Shown: piece after piece, positions 51,430 to 61,700 of the stretch
Numbering within the stretch: the stretch's first letter is position 1
Layout: each line of letters opens with the position of its first letter
Assembly: GCA_965207595.1 (NCBI GenBank)
Contig: CBDBMW010000012.1
Coordinates: 1,488,001-1,552,000 of the forward strand
Direction of reading: 5' to 3'
DNA from: JAGWAJ01 sp026707615
Lineage (GTDB): Bacteria > Acidobacteriota > Vicinamibacteria > Vicinamibacterales > UBA8438
Length of the DNA: 64,000 nucleotides
The notes under the pieces: model-generated
Database searches by the model: none
Seen by the model: only the letters and a program-made list of their open reading frames with translations
What the model was told of the DNA's origin: nothing
Program-made: the position numbers and the translations under genes

Positions 51430-54400
51430 ATGCGCAACGAATCGTTGATCACCGGCGATCGGAACGAGGTACTGCGCGCCGTCCGGCACGTGAGGAACCG
51501 CTGGCGCCTGCGCGTTGCCCTGCGGGGCATCGCCGTGCTGTTGGCCGCCGCCCTCGGCACGCTGCTGGCCTCGTCCTACGGCCTGGAGCTCTTCCGCTTC
51601 GATCCCGGCGCCATCGTCGGCTTCCGGATCGCGACGTACCTGGTGCTGCTCGCGGCGGGGTGGTGGCTCTTCGTCCGCCCGGTCATGCGACGGGTTTCCG
51701 ACCAGCGCGTCGCCTTGTACATAGAGGAGCACGAGCCTTCGCTGAAGGCCACCGTGCTGAGCGCCGTCGAAGAGAGCGGCCGCGGCGAGCGCGAGGCGGC
51801 GGCGGACCACTCGCCGGAGCTCGTGCGGCGGCTGATCGCGTCGGCGGTCGCGCGGATTCGCGACATCGACATGGGGCGCGGGGTCGAGCAGCAGTCGTTG
51901 CGGCGATCGTCCAGCCTGCTGCTGGCCGCCGGCCTCGCCGCCGTGCTGCTCTTCGTCTTCGGGCCGGCGTATCTCCGGCACGGAATCTCGGCTCTGCTCA
52001 CGCCGACCGGGAGCGTCGAGGCGGCCAGCCCCTACCGGATCGACGTGTCCCCCGGGGACGCCACCGTGGCCCGGGGCGCGGATCAACCGATCACGGCGCA
52101 GCTCGTCGGCTTCGAGGCGGCAGAGGTCGACCTCCTGATGCGGTCCGAGGAGGACGGCGCCTTCGACCGGCTGGCCCTGATTCCGCTGGAGACCGAGGAC
52201 GGCGAGATCGTGCCCGGCAACTTCGAGGTGCTCCTCTTCGATCTGGAGGCGCCGACGGAGTACTTCGTCGAGGCGGCCGGCGTCGAGTCGCCGACCTTCA
52301 CCCTCGACGTGGTCGATCTGCCCTACGTCGACCGGCTGGAGCTCGAGTACATCTTCCCGGAGTACACGGGACTGGACCCGCGGCTGGTCGAGAGCGGCGG
52401 CGACATCGCGGTACTGAGCGGGACGGAGGTGCGGCTGCGCGCCGTCCCGACGATGGGCACCGCCGGCGGGCAGCTCGTGCTCGACGAGGAGAATCGGACG
52501 GATCTCGCGCTCGGTGAGGACGGCTCGCTCACGAGCAGCTTCGTCGTCGAGGAGGAGGGCTTCTACCGCATCGATCTTCGTGCGCCCGACGGCCAGCTGG
52601 TCACCGCTTCCCCGCAGTACACGATCGACGTCCTGACGGACCAGCCCCCGGCCGTCATGTTCATCCGGCCGGGCCGCGACACCACGGCCAGCGCCATCGA
52701 GGAGCTGTTCGTCGAGGCGCGCGCGGACGACGACTTCGGCCTGCGCTCGCTCGACCTCGTCTACTCGGTCAACGGCGGCCCGGAAGAGGCGGTGCCGCTC
52801 TACGACGGTGGCGACGACACGCTGCGCGAGGTGTCGGCCGGGCACACCTTCTTCCTCGAGGAGCTCGAGCTCGAGCCGGGCGACTTCCTCTCCTACTACG
52901 CGCGCGCCGTCGACCGGAACCTCGCCCAGCAGGGGGCGGACGTCAAGAGCGACCTCTACTTCATCCAGGTCCGCCGCTTCAGCCGCGACTACCGCAGCGG
53001 GCCGTCCGGAGGCGGCGGGGCCGGCGGCGGGGCCGGCGGCGGCGACGCCCGGGCCCTCTCGGAGGCGCAGCGCCAGGTCATCTCGGCCACCTTCAACGTC
53101 ATCCGCGACCGGGCCACGTTCACGGACGAGGAGTTCCAGGAGAACGTGGTATTCCTCACTCTGGCCCAGGGCCGCCTGCGCGAGCAGGTCGAGACGCTGC
53201 TGCGGCGGATGAACAGCCGCGTCATGCCGGCCGACCGTGCCTTCCGGAGCATCGCCGAGATGCTCCCGCTGGCGGCGGACGCCATGCGGGACGCGGAGAC
53301 CGCGCTGCAGGACCAGGACGTCGACGCGGCGCTGCCCCACGAGCAGCGGTCGCTCCAGCACCTGCAGCGGGCCGAGGAAGCCTACGAGGAAGTGCTGCTC
53401 ACGATGGGCGGCGGCGGAGGCGGGGGCGGCGGGAGCCGCGCGAGCCAGGCGGCGGAAGACCTGGCCGACCTCTTCGAGCTGGAGCTCGACAAGCTGCGCA
53501 ACCAGTACGAAACGCTGCAGCGCGGCGAGCAGCAGGCGGCCGACAACAACATCGACGAGCTGATGGAGCGGCTGCGGGAGCTGGCGCGGCGGCAGGAGCG
53601 CGAGGCCGAGCGCCAGCGCCGGCGGGCGCGCGGGCAGCAGTCGACGCAGGGCGGCGGCGCAGGGCAGCGCGCCCTGGCCGAGGAGGCCGAGGAGGCCGCG
53701 CGGCGCCTCGAGCGCCTCGCGCGCGAGATGAACTCCCCGCAGATGATGGACGCGTCGCGGCGCCTGCAGGAGGCGGCCGACGCAATGCGGCGTGCCGCGG
53801 CCAACGACGACAACCTCGGGTTCGCCGAGGCCGGCGCTGCGCTCGACCGCCTGCGCGAGGTGCAGGAGCGGCTTCAGGGCGAGCAGAGCGGCCGCCTCCA
53901 GCGCGACATCGAGGATCAGTTGCGGCGGGCGAACCGCCTGGCGGACGAGCAGCGCGAGGTGCGGGCCGAGGTGGCCGACCTGCCGGGGATGGAGAACGAG
54001 CCCCGGATGACGCAGCTTCGCCGGCTCCTGGAGCGGAAGAACGAGATGGAGTCGGAGGTGGCCGACCTGGAGCGGGAGATCGACTCGACGTCGGCGGAGT
54101 TCCGCCGCGACGAGCGCGACGCCTCGCGGCGCCTGCAGGAGGCCGCGTCCAGCATCCGCGACAACCGGCTCAAGGAGAAGATCCGCTACTCGCGCGGCCT
54201 GATGCGCAGCCGCCCCGGCGACACCGCCAACGCGTTCGAGAACGAGATCGGCAGCGACATCGGCGAGCTCGCCGAGAAGCTGGCCGAGGCCGCGGCGTCC
54301 GTCGGAAAGTCCGAGGGCGACCGGATGGCGCAGGCGCTCGACCGGACGCGCGACCTGATGCGCAGCCTGGAGTCGCTGGACCACCGCATGTGGCAGGAAG

Positions 54401-54966
54401 GTCAGGAGGCGGAGGACGGCGAGGCCGGCTCCGAGTCCGGACAGGAGGGCCAGCCGGGCGAGCAGGCGGGCGGCGAGCAGGCGGGTGGCCGGCAGGCCGG
54501 CGAGCAGGCGGGCAACCAGGCCGGACCGGCGGATGGCGACGCCGCCACCCTCGGCAGCCGCTGGGGCGGGCCGTTCGGCGGTCGCTACGGGTACGATCGC
54601 CGGCCCGGTGGCTGGGAGTGGGACCCGCGGGACGTGCGGCAGTGGCAGCGCGAGTACCGCGAGCGGGCCGGCGAGGTCGAGGAGCTGCGGCGCCTCCTCG
54701 AGCAGGAGGACTTCGCAGCCGCCGACCTGAGCGAGATCATCGAGCGGATGCGGGAGCTGGACGACCTCCGCACCTACCAGGATCCGGAGGAGATTGCCCG
54801 GCTGCAGACGTTCGTACTCGAGGAGCTGAAGCGCTTCGAGTACCGCCTGCGCCGTGAGATCACCGAGGAGTCCGAGGACCTCTTCCTGGCCGGCAACGAG
54901 GAGATGCCGCCGCAGTTCCGCGAGCTGGTCGAGGAGTACTTCCGCGTACTGTCCGAAGGCCAGTAG
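51430..54966 (+). CDS. DUF4175 family membrane protein with long coiled coil
   Basis: A 1178-residue protein. Two N-terminal helices (about 33-50 and 62-80) and a third near 160-180 embed it in the membrane. An Ig-like periplasmic region follows (about 200-500, including DLPYVDRLELEYIFPEYTGL). A Gly-rich linker leads to long charged coiled coils (about 560-990, rich in Arg/Glu/Gln). A tandem Gln/Ala/Gly run (GEQAGGEQAGGRQAGEQ, near 1010-1035) and a helical end complete it. DUF4175 proteins are found in envelope clusters with unknown role. It stands after the repeat-rich leader and before the third DUF4159 gene. Its length suggests a structural spacer across the periplasm. Confidence 0.85.
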   Translation: MRNESLITGDRNEVLRAVRHVRNRWRLRVALRGIAVLLAAALGTLLASSYGLELFRFDPGAIVGFRIATYLVLLAAGWWLFVRPVMRRVSDQRVALYIEEHEPSLKATVLSAVEESGRGEREAAADHSPELVRRLIASAVARIRDIDMGRGVEQQSLRRSSSLLLAAGLAAVLLFVFGPAYLRHGISALLTPTGSVEAASPYRIDVSPGDATVARGADQPITAQLVGFEAAEVDLLMRSEEDGAFDRLALIPLETEDGEIVPGNFEVLLFDLEAPTEYFVEAAGVESPTFTLDVVDLPYVDRLELEYIFPEYTGLDPRLVESGGDIAVLSGTEVRLRAVPTMGTAGGQLVLDEENRTDLALGEDGSLTSSFVVEEEGFYRIDLRAPDGQLVTASPQYTIDVLTDQPPAVMFIRPGRDTTASAIEELFVEARADDDFGLRSLDLVYSVNGGPEEAVPLYDGGDDTLREVSAGHTFFLEELELEPGDFLSYYARAVDRNLAQQGADVKSDLYFIQVRRFSRDYRSGPSGGGGAGGGAGGGDARALSEAQRQVISATFNVIRDRATFTDEEFQENVVFLTLAQGRLREQVETLLRRMNSRVMPADRAFRSIAEMLPLAADAMRDAETALQDQDVDAALPHEQRSLQHLQRAEEAYEEVLLTMGGGGGGGGGSRASQAAEDLADLFELELDKLRNQYETLQRGEQQAADNNIDELMERLRELARRQEREAERQRRRARGQQSTQGGGAGQRALAEEAEEAARRLERLAREMNSPQMMDASRRLQEAADAMRRAAANDDNLGFAEAGAALDRLREVQERLQGEQSGRLQRDIEDQLRRANRLADEQREVRAEVADLPGMENEPRMTQLRRLLERKNEMESEVADLEREIDSTSAEFRRDERDASRRLQEAASSIRDNRLKEKIRYSRGLMRSRPGDTANAFENEIGSDIGELAEKLAEAAASVGKSEGDRMAQALDRTRDLMRSLESLDHRMWQEGQEAEDGEAGSESGQEGQPGEQAGGEQAGGRQAGEQAGNQAGPADGDAATLGSRWGGPFGGRYGYDRRPGGWEWDPRDVRQWQREYRERAGEVEELRRLLEQEDFAAADLSEIIERMRELDDLRTYQDPEEIARLQTFVLEELKRFEYRLRREITEESEDLFLAGNEEMPPQFRELVEEYFRVLSEGQ

Positions 54967-55147
54967 TCCACGGCTTCCACGCTCCGCCGGTGATGCTGTC
55001 GCACGTCCGCGACCTCGTCCACCGCCTGAGCGCGTACCTGGACAGCGCGCGCGGCCTCGACCTGCCTCTGCTCGCGCGCTGGCACCGCTGGCGCAGGCCG
55101 CGCTGACCGCCGGCCCGCGAGGCCCGGCGGCGCCGGTCGGGGGGGAG

Positions 55148-55176
55148 GTGACCGGCCTGCGGCACCGCGGTATGAT
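55148..55176 (+). promoter_or_regulatory. Predicted sigma-70-like promoter before DUF4159 paralogue 3
   Basis: GTGACC (55148-55153) and TATGAT (55171-55176) are separated by 17 bp and lie about 28 bp upstream of the ATG at 55204, so the third DUF4159 gene may have its own promoter. The remaining sequence of the 237-bp gap (54967-55203) shows nothing convincing; a 37-codon ORF at 54993-55106 has no ribosome site. Confidence 0.35.
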
Positions 55177-55203
55177 GCGCGCATCGGGCACGGGGGGCAC
55201 GAC

Positions 55204-56031
55204 ATGCGCGGCAGGCTGACGGCGGCGTTGGTCCTCGTCGCGATCGCCGGCGGAACGGCGGCGGTGGCGCAGCGCGGCTGGCGGGGCGGCTGGTCTCGCA
55301 TGCCCCCCAAGTTCCCGGTCGAGACGCCGGTCCACCGGGCCTTCACGTTCTCCCGCATCCTCTACGACAGCGATCGCCGCGAGCCGGGCGGGCAGGGCTG
55401 GTACACCGACTACCCCACGGCCGACCAGAACCTGATGATCCGGCTCTCGGAGCTGACCACGACCCAGGTCGGGTTCGACGAGCACGACGAGCCGGACCAC
55501 GTCGTGGTGCGGCTCACCGACGAGGAGCTCTTCAACTATCCGTTCATCTTCATGTCGGACGTCGGCACCCTGTGGCTCGACGACACCGAGGCCCACCGGC
55601 TCGGCCAGTACCTCCTGAAGGGCGGGTTCCTCTGGGTGGACGACTTCTGGGGTCCGTGGGCCTGGGAGCAGTGGACGGGCGAGATCGCCAAGGCGCTGCC
55701 GGAGACCGAGTACCCCATCTTCGACATCCGGCCCGACCACCCGCTGCGCCAGGCGCTGTACGAGGTGCCCGAGATACCCCAGATCCCGTCGATCCAGCAC
55801 TGGCGCCGGACCGGCGGCGCCACGACGTCGGAGCGGGGCTCGCGCAGCCACGAGGTGCACTTCCGCGGCATCGCCGACAAGGCCGGACGCCTGATGGTGC
55901 TGATGAGCCACAACACCGACATCGCGGACGGCTGGGAGCGGGAGGGGGAGGACTACGAGTTCTTCTACCGCTTCTCCATCAACGCCTACGCGGTCGGCAT
56001 CAACACCGTCGTGCACGCCATGACGCACTGA
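55204..56031 (+). CDS. DUF4159 family protein, paralogue 3 (exported)
   Basis: A 275-residue DUF4159 protein with a signal peptide (LTAALVLVAIAGGTAAVAQ). Motifs include HRAFTFSRILYDSDRREPGG, YPFIFMSDVGTLWLDDTEAH, YLLKGGFLWVDDFWGP and LMVLMSHNTDIADGWEREGE. It shares the GGFL-x-x-DDFW and N-T/N-D-I/L-x-D/E motifs with the paralogues. Between the last conserved strands it has an Arg/Ser/Glu-rich loop (GATTSERGSRSHE) absent from paralogue 2. It follows the DUF4175 gene and precedes the PP2C phosphatase gene by 138 bp. Confidence 0.9.
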   Translation: MRGRLTAALVLVAIAGGTAAVAQRGWRGGWSRMPPKFPVETPVHRAFTFSRILYDSDRREPGGQGWYTDYPTADQNLMIRLSELTTTQVGFDEHDEPDHVVVRLTDEELFNYPFIFMSDVGTLWLDDTEAHRLGQYLLKGGFLWVDDFWGPWAWEQWTGEIAKALPETEYPIFDIRPDHPLRQALYEVPEIPQIPSIQHWRRTGGATTSERGSRSHEVHFRGIADKAGRLMVLMSHNTDIADGWEREGEDYEFFYRFSINAYAVGINTVVHAMTH

Positions 56032-56169
56032 CGGCCGGTTGCGGTCCGGGCCGCCACGCTCGATCCCTCCGCCCGGTAGAATCCACCTTGCTCGTTGCGA
56101 CTTCGTGAAGTTCGGGGCGAGCTTCACAGCGCGGCGGCAGGGTGGCTCCGACCGGAGCGAGGACTTCGG

Positions 56170-57318
56170 ATGGCTGACACGGGACACTGGACGCGCTCGA
56201 CGCTCGCGCTGCTGGAGACGACGCCGGACGCCGTCGTCGTGGTCGACGGCGCGGGCACGATCGTCTACGCGAACCGGCTGATCGAGGAGCTCTTCGGCTA
56301 CCAGCCCCATACGCTCGTGGGACGGCCGGTCGAGGTCCTGGTCCCCGAACAGGCGCGCGGCCGACACCACGGCCACCGCGCCGACTACGGCAGGGCGCCC
56401 GCGATGCGTGCGATGGGCTCGGGGTCCGACCTGCTGGGCCTCCACAGCAGCGGACGCGAGTTTCCGGTCGACATCTCCCTCAGTCCGATCGATTCCGACG
56501 AGGGCCGGCTGGTCATCGCGGCGGTCCGCGACATGACCGAGCGCCGCCACATCGAGGGGGCCCTGCGGCAGGCCAACGAGAAGCTCGGACGCGAGCTCGC
56601 CGCGGCCGCGAAGATCCAGAAGTCGTTGCTGCCGGGCCGGCCGGCCGGGATCCGGGGCATCGACGTGGAGTGGATCTACGAGCCCTGCGAGAAGCTCGGC
56701 GGCGACAGCTTCAACGCCTTCGAGATCACCGACAAGCTGATCGGCTTCTACATGCTCGACGTGACCGGGCACGGCATGGTGGCGGCCCTGCAGTCGGTGG
56801 CGTTGACCCGCGTCCTGGCCTCGACGTGGACCGCGCAGGGGCGTTCCTCGCCGGCGCAGCTCACCAAGTGGCTGAACGCGGAGTTCCCCGTCGATCCGGA
56901 GGTCTGGCAGTACTTCACCTTCCTCTGCGGCATGCTCGATCTGGCTACCGGCCGCCTGCGCTACGCCAGCGCCGGGCATCCGGGCCCGATGCACGTACCG
57001 GTCGACGGGGCGCCGGTCGCGCTGGAGGCTGCCGGCCTGCCGATCGGCTGGTTCGCCGACGTCGAGTACGACGAGTTCGCGGTGGACCTCACCCCCGGGG
57101 ACCGCCTCTACCTCTATTCGGACGGCCTGACCGAGGCGATGAACGACGCGGGCGACGACTTCGGCATCGCCGGGCTCCGGGGGTCGCTGGCCGCAACGCA
57201 CGGCCGGCCCCTCGGTGAGACGGTGCGGGAGTTGCGCCGCGACGTCGGCGACTGGCGCGGACGCGGGGAGCTGGACGACGACCTGACCCTGCTGGCTCTC
57301 GAAGTCATCCGACCGTGA
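56170..57318 (+). CDS. PAS-domain PP2C (SpoIIE/RsbU-type) phosphatase
   Basis: A 382-residue cytoplasmic regulator. The PAS domain (about 10-125; LLETTPDAVVVVDGAGTIVY, GYQPHTLVGRPVEVLVPEQA) senses a signal. A short coiled coil (RQANEKLGRELAAAAKIQKS) leads to a SpoIIE phosphatase (about 150-380) with EKLGGDSFNAFEITD, GFYMLDVTGHGMVAALQSV and RLYLYSDGLTEAMNDAGDDF. Such enzymes dephosphorylate anti-sigma-factor antagonists in partner-switching stress control; no antagonist gene is in the window. Acidic residues of the metal site are visible in GGDS, DVTGHG and SDGLTE. ATG 56170 lies just downstream of GGAGCGAGGA. Confidence 0.92.
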   Translation: MADTGHWTRSTLALLETTPDAVVVVDGAGTIVYANRLIEELFGYQPHTLVGRPVEVLVPEQARGRHHGHRADYGRAPAMRAMGSGSDLLGLHSSGREFPVDISLSPIDSDEGRLVIAAVRDMTERRHIEGALRQANEKLGRELAAAAKIQKSLLPGRPAGIRGIDVEWIYEPCEKLGGDSFNAFEITDKLIGFYMLDVTGHGMVAALQSVALTRVLASTWTAQGRSSPAQLTKWLNAEFPVDPEVWQYFTFLCGMLDLATGRLRYASAGHPGPMHVPVDGAPVALEAAGLPIGWFADVEYDEFAVDLTPGDRLYLYSDGLTEAMNDAGDDFGIAGLRGSLAATHGRPLGETVRELRRDVGDWRGRGELDDDLTLLALEVIRP

Positions 57319-57403
57319 CGCCCCGTCGAGGGTGCGGCGTTCGTGCGCCCGTCCCTCCCGGGAGCGTGTTGACGGGGCGGGGGGCGACTGTCAGACTGTC
57401 GCG

Positions 57404-58780
57404 ATGCGTGGGCGCCCGCGTGCGTTGGACCGACGGGCTTTCCTCTCCCTGACCGGCGCGGCCTTCGGCGCCGCGCCCTTCCACGCCCTCGCCTGCCGTG
57501 CCGCGCGGAGCGACGTCCGGCCGCTCCCCGGCGACCCCGCGCCGAGCGGTATCGACTACGGACCGCTGGCGCCCGTGCGGGACGAGACCACCCGCCTGCC
57601 GCTGCTCGAACTACCGGCCGGCTTCCGCTATCGCTCCTTCGGCTGGATCGGCGACCCCCTGGAGCGCGGGTTGGCGACGCCCGGGCTGCACGACGGGATG
57701 GCCGCGTTCCCGGCCGGGGGGCGCCGCGTCTACCTCGTGCGCAACCACGAGCTCCGCGCCGGCCCGGCGATCGCGCCCCGGCCGATCTACGACCGGAACG
57801 GCTGCGGCGGCACGACGACCGTCGAGTTCGATCCGGCGAGAGGCTCGGTCCGCAGGGCCTGGGTGAGCCTCGCCGGCACCGCCGTCAACTGCGCGGGCGG
57901 GCCGACCCCGTGGGGATCGTGGCTGACCTGCGAGGAGACCGTGCTCGGTCCGGGGGGCGGGAACGATTTCGAGGAGCCGCACGGGTACGTCTTCGACGTC
58001 CCCGCGGACGGTACGGCCACGGCCGAGCCGCTCCGCGCCATGGGACGCTTCGTGCACGAGGCGGTCGCGGTCGATCCGGACACCGGCATCGTCTACGAGA
58101 CGGAGGATCAGCAGACCGCGGGCTTCTACCGCTTTCTCCCCGCGGAGCCCGGCAACCTCGCGGCGGGCGGCCGACTCGAGATGCTGGCCATCGCCGATGC
58201 GCCGGAGGCGGACCTGCGGGCGGGACAGAGGACCGGCGACTGGCGGGGGGTGGAGTGGGTGCCGATCGACGACCCCGACCCGGCCGACGCGGGCCCGAAC
58301 AGCGTCTTCGCCCAGGGCCGGGCGGGCGGCGGCGCCACGTTCCGCCGGCTGGAGGGCATCTGGTACGGCGGCGGTCGGATGTACGTCGTCGCGACCGAGG
58401 GCGGCGACGTGCGGATGGGGCAGGTGTGGGAGTACGAGCCGGGCCGCGAGCGGCTGCGCCTCCTCTTCGAGTCGCCGGGGCCGGACGTGCTCGACATGCC
58501 CGACAATCTGTGCGTCAGCCCGCGCGGCGGCATCGTGCTGTGCGAGGACGGCCGGGACGGCAACTTCCTGCGGGGCCTGCGGACGGACGGCCGCATCTTC
58601 CCCTTCGCCCGCAACGACATCGTCCTCGATGGCCGGCCGAACGGGATCTCCGGGGACTTTCGCTCCAGCGAGTTCGCGGGCGCCGTGTTCAGCCCCGACG
58701 GCCGCTGGCTCTTCGTGAACGTGCAGATCCCCGGCGTCACGCTGGCCATCACGGGCCCCTGGGCCGACGGGGCCCTGTGA
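57404..58780 (+). CDS. PhoX/DUF839-type Tat-exported protein
   Basis: A 458-residue propeller protein. The Tat signal LDRRAFLSLTGAAFGAAPF is followed by PhoX-like motifs: LPAGFRYRSFGWIGDPLERG, YLVRNHELRAGPAIAPRPIY, CGGTTTVEFDPARGSVR, TPWGSWLTCEETV and FVHEAVAVDPDTGIVYETED. Family members are calcium/iron-dependent phosphatases or of unknown function; Ca and Fe ligands of PhoX (Glu/Cys in ELR..C and LTCEE) appear kept in part. ATG 57404 was chosen because the Tat motif follows directly, though the frame extends upstream. It lies after the PP2C gene and before the transporter fusion, 16 bp upstream. Confidence 0.85.
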   Translation: MRGRPRALDRRAFLSLTGAAFGAAPFHALACRAARSDVRPLPGDPAPSGIDYGPLAPVRDETTRLPLLELPAGFRYRSFGWIGDPLERGLATPGLHDGMAAFPAGGRRVYLVRNHELRAGPAIAPRPIYDRNGCGGTTTVEFDPARGSVRRAWVSLAGTAVNCAGGPTPWGSWLTCEETVLGPGGGNDFEEPHGYVFDVPADGTATAEPLRAMGRFVHEAVAVDPDTGIVYETEDQQTAGFYRFLPAEPGNLAAGGRLEMLAIADAPEADLRAGQRTGDWRGVEWVPIDDPDPADAGPNSVFAQGRAGGGATFRRLEGIWYGGGRMYVVATEGGDVRMGQVWEYEPGRERLRLLFESPGPDVLDMPDNLCVSPRGGIVLCEDGRDGNFLRGLRTDGRIFPFARNDIVLDGRPNGISGDFRSSEFAGAVFSPDGRWLFVNVQIPGVTLAITGPWADGAL

Positions 58781-58796
58781 CCTTCCCACCGACAGG

Positions 58797-61700
58797 ATGC
58801 GGACCCTCTTCTCGCGCCTGCTGAACTCCGTCGCGTCCGTCCGGAGCGAGGAGACGACACCGGCCCTGCTGATGTTCGCCTACTCGTTCCTGGCGATGAC
58901 GTCCTACAACATCGTCAAGCCGATCACCCGCGCGCAGTTCATCGAGGATCTCGGGGCCGACAACCTGCCCTACGTGCTGTTCGCCGCCGGTGTGTCCATC
59001 GGCGTCATCATGCACTTCTACACGAACGCGGTCCGCCGCGTCCCGCGCCAGCACGTGGTGCCGGTGACGCAGGCCGCCATCGTGGTGATCCTCGTCGCCT
59101 TCTGGGCGCTGCTCCGAACCGGCGCGGTCTGGGCGACGATCGGCTTCTATCTCTTCGGCCTGATCCTCGGCATCCTGTTGATCAGCCAGTTCTGGACGCT
59201 GGCGAACGACATCTTCGACGCGCGGCAGGCGAAGCGGCTCTTCGGCTTCATCGGCGGCGGCGCCAGCCTGGGCGGCGCCGTCGGCGCCACCATCACCGCG
59301 ACCGTCGTCGAGGCGGTCGGCCTGGAGCAGCTCCTCCTGGTGAGTGCGCTGGTCCTCGCGGGGTGCGCGGGCATCGTGATGCTGGTGCTCCGCCGACACC
59401 ACGTGGACGACGCCGCGTTCGATGCCTACGAGCGCGGGGTCGGGGGGCAGGAAGCGATCCGTCTCGTGACCGAGTCGCGCCCGCTGCGCATCCTGGCCCT
59501 CGCGGTCGGATTCGCGGCGGCCGGCGCGGCCGTCGTCGACCAGCAGCTCAGCATGGCGGCCGACGAGATGGGCGGGGGGAGCGGCGCCACCATCGCGGCG
59601 TTCCTGGCCGTGGTCACCGCCTACCTGTCGATCGCGGGGTTCGTGGTGCAGGTGGCCCTCATCAGCCGCATCCACCGGACGGTCGGCATCGGCTTCGCGC
59701 TGCTCCTCCTGCCGCTCGGCTTCAGCGCCAGCGCCGCCGTCATCCTGGGCACCGGCGCGCTCTGGGCGGTGGCCGGGGCGCGGGTCCTGGGCACGACCCT
59801 GCGCTACACGCTCGACAAGACGACGCGGGAGGTGCTGTTCCTCCCGCTGTCGGCCGAGTTGCGGCACCGCGTGAAGCCGTTCATCGACGTCACGATGGAC
59901 CGCTTCGCCAAGGCGGTGACGGCCTTGGTGCTGCTCGTGCTCATTCAACCGTGGGGCCTCGGGCTGGACTGGCGCCAGCTGAGCTACGCCACGCTCGCCA
60001 TCACCGGGCTCTGGGTCGCGGTGGCGATCCGGGCCCGGCAGGAGTACCTGCGCTCGTTCCGGGAGAGCATCGATACCCAGTCCATCACGCCGGACGCGGT
60101 CATGACCCCGGCCGGCGAGGCGGCCACCGTCGAGACCCTGGTGGAGGAGCTGTCGAACCCCGACGAGACGTCGGTGCTCTACGCCATCGACATGCTCGAG
60201 GCGATGGACAAGCCGCATCTCATCACGCCGCTGCTGCTGCGCCACGAGTCGGGAGCGGTCCGCGTGCGGGCCCTGCGGGCGCTGGCGTCGGGCCGCTCGA
60301 GGGTCGCCGAGCGCTGGAAGGGAACCGTCGAGCGGATGACGCGCGACGACGACGTGGAGGTGCGCGCCGCGGCGCTCATGACGCTGGCCGCCCTCGACCA
60401 CCGGGACGCCGCGGCGGTGATGCCCGACCACCTGGACGTTCCCGAGCCCCGGGTGGTCGTGGCGGCGGCGGCGGCCCTGGCGCGCTCCACCGAGGACGCC
60501 GACGTCGAGCGTGCCGAGTCGACGCTCCGGCGGCTCATCGACGACACGCGCGCCACCGCGGTCGAGGGCCGGAAGGAGACGGCGCGGGCGCTCTCCCGGA
60601 TCGACAATCCGCGGTTTCGCGTCCTGCTGGTGCCCCTGCTGCACGACCACAACGTCGAGGTCGCGCTCGAAGCGATCCGCAGCGCGCGCGAGCTCGGCGC
60701 CTCGGACGGGCTGTTCCTGCCGGCGCTGTTCTCCCGGCTCGGGCACCGCGTCCTGCGGCACGCGGCGCGCGAGGCGCTGGTCGCCTGCGGGGAGGAGATC
60801 GTCCCCGCGCTGCGCTACGCGCTGGAGAACCCGCACGAGAACGTCTGGGTGCGGCGCAACATCCCGGGCATCCTCGCCCGCGTGCCGAGCCAGGCCGCGG
60901 TGGATGCCCTCGTCGGCAGCTTCGGCACCGGCGACGGCTTCCTGCGCTACAAGATCATCGCCGCCCTCGAGCGCCTGCGCCGGGACCACGACGACCTGGT
61001 CGTTCCCCGGGCCGAGGTCGAAGAGCTGCTGATGCGCCAGTCCGCCGTCTACTGCAACGTGCTGACGCTCCGCCACAACCTGCTCTCCGAGACCGAGGGG
61101 CCGCACGACAGCGTGCTGGAGCGCGCCCTCCGGGAGCGCCTCGATCGCATCCTCGACCGGATCTACCGCCTGCTGGGGGTGCTCCACGAGGTGGCCGACG
61201 TCATCGCGGCCCGCCACGCGATCGAGCGCGGCAATCCCAAGCGCCGCGCCCGGGCCGTCGAGTACCTCGACAACCTGCTGCGGGCGAACGCACGGAAGCG
61301 CATCCTGCCGCTGATCGACGAGTCGCCGCCGGAGGCGAAGGTCGACCATGCGAACCACGTCCTCGGCACGAGGCCCCGCAACCTCGAGGACACGCTGGCG
61401 CAGTTGATCCACGACGACAATCCGGTGGTCGCGGCCAGCGCCGTCCACTACGTGGCGGGCCGCGAGCCGTTGCTGCCGCAGCTCATCGACGACATCGAAT
61501 GGGTGAGCCGGCACCGCGCGGCCACCCACCCGCGGGTCAGCGCCGCGGCGGACTGGGTGCTCTCGGCGCGCGACCCCGCCCGGGCTCCCGCGGGCGCGGG
61601 CCGGGACGGGCTGCCGGTCGTGGAGCTGGCGGATCGCCTGGGGCGCATCCCGATCTTCGAGTTCGTGTCGGTGGACGAGCTGTTCCGGGTCATCGAGTCC

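Noticed and set aside
54993..55106. 37-residue ORF after the DUF4175 gene
   Set aside because: No ribosome-binding site and no recognisable family; it fits chance in 70 percent GC DNA. It reads MLSHVRDLVHRLSAYL... and could be revisited if conserved.
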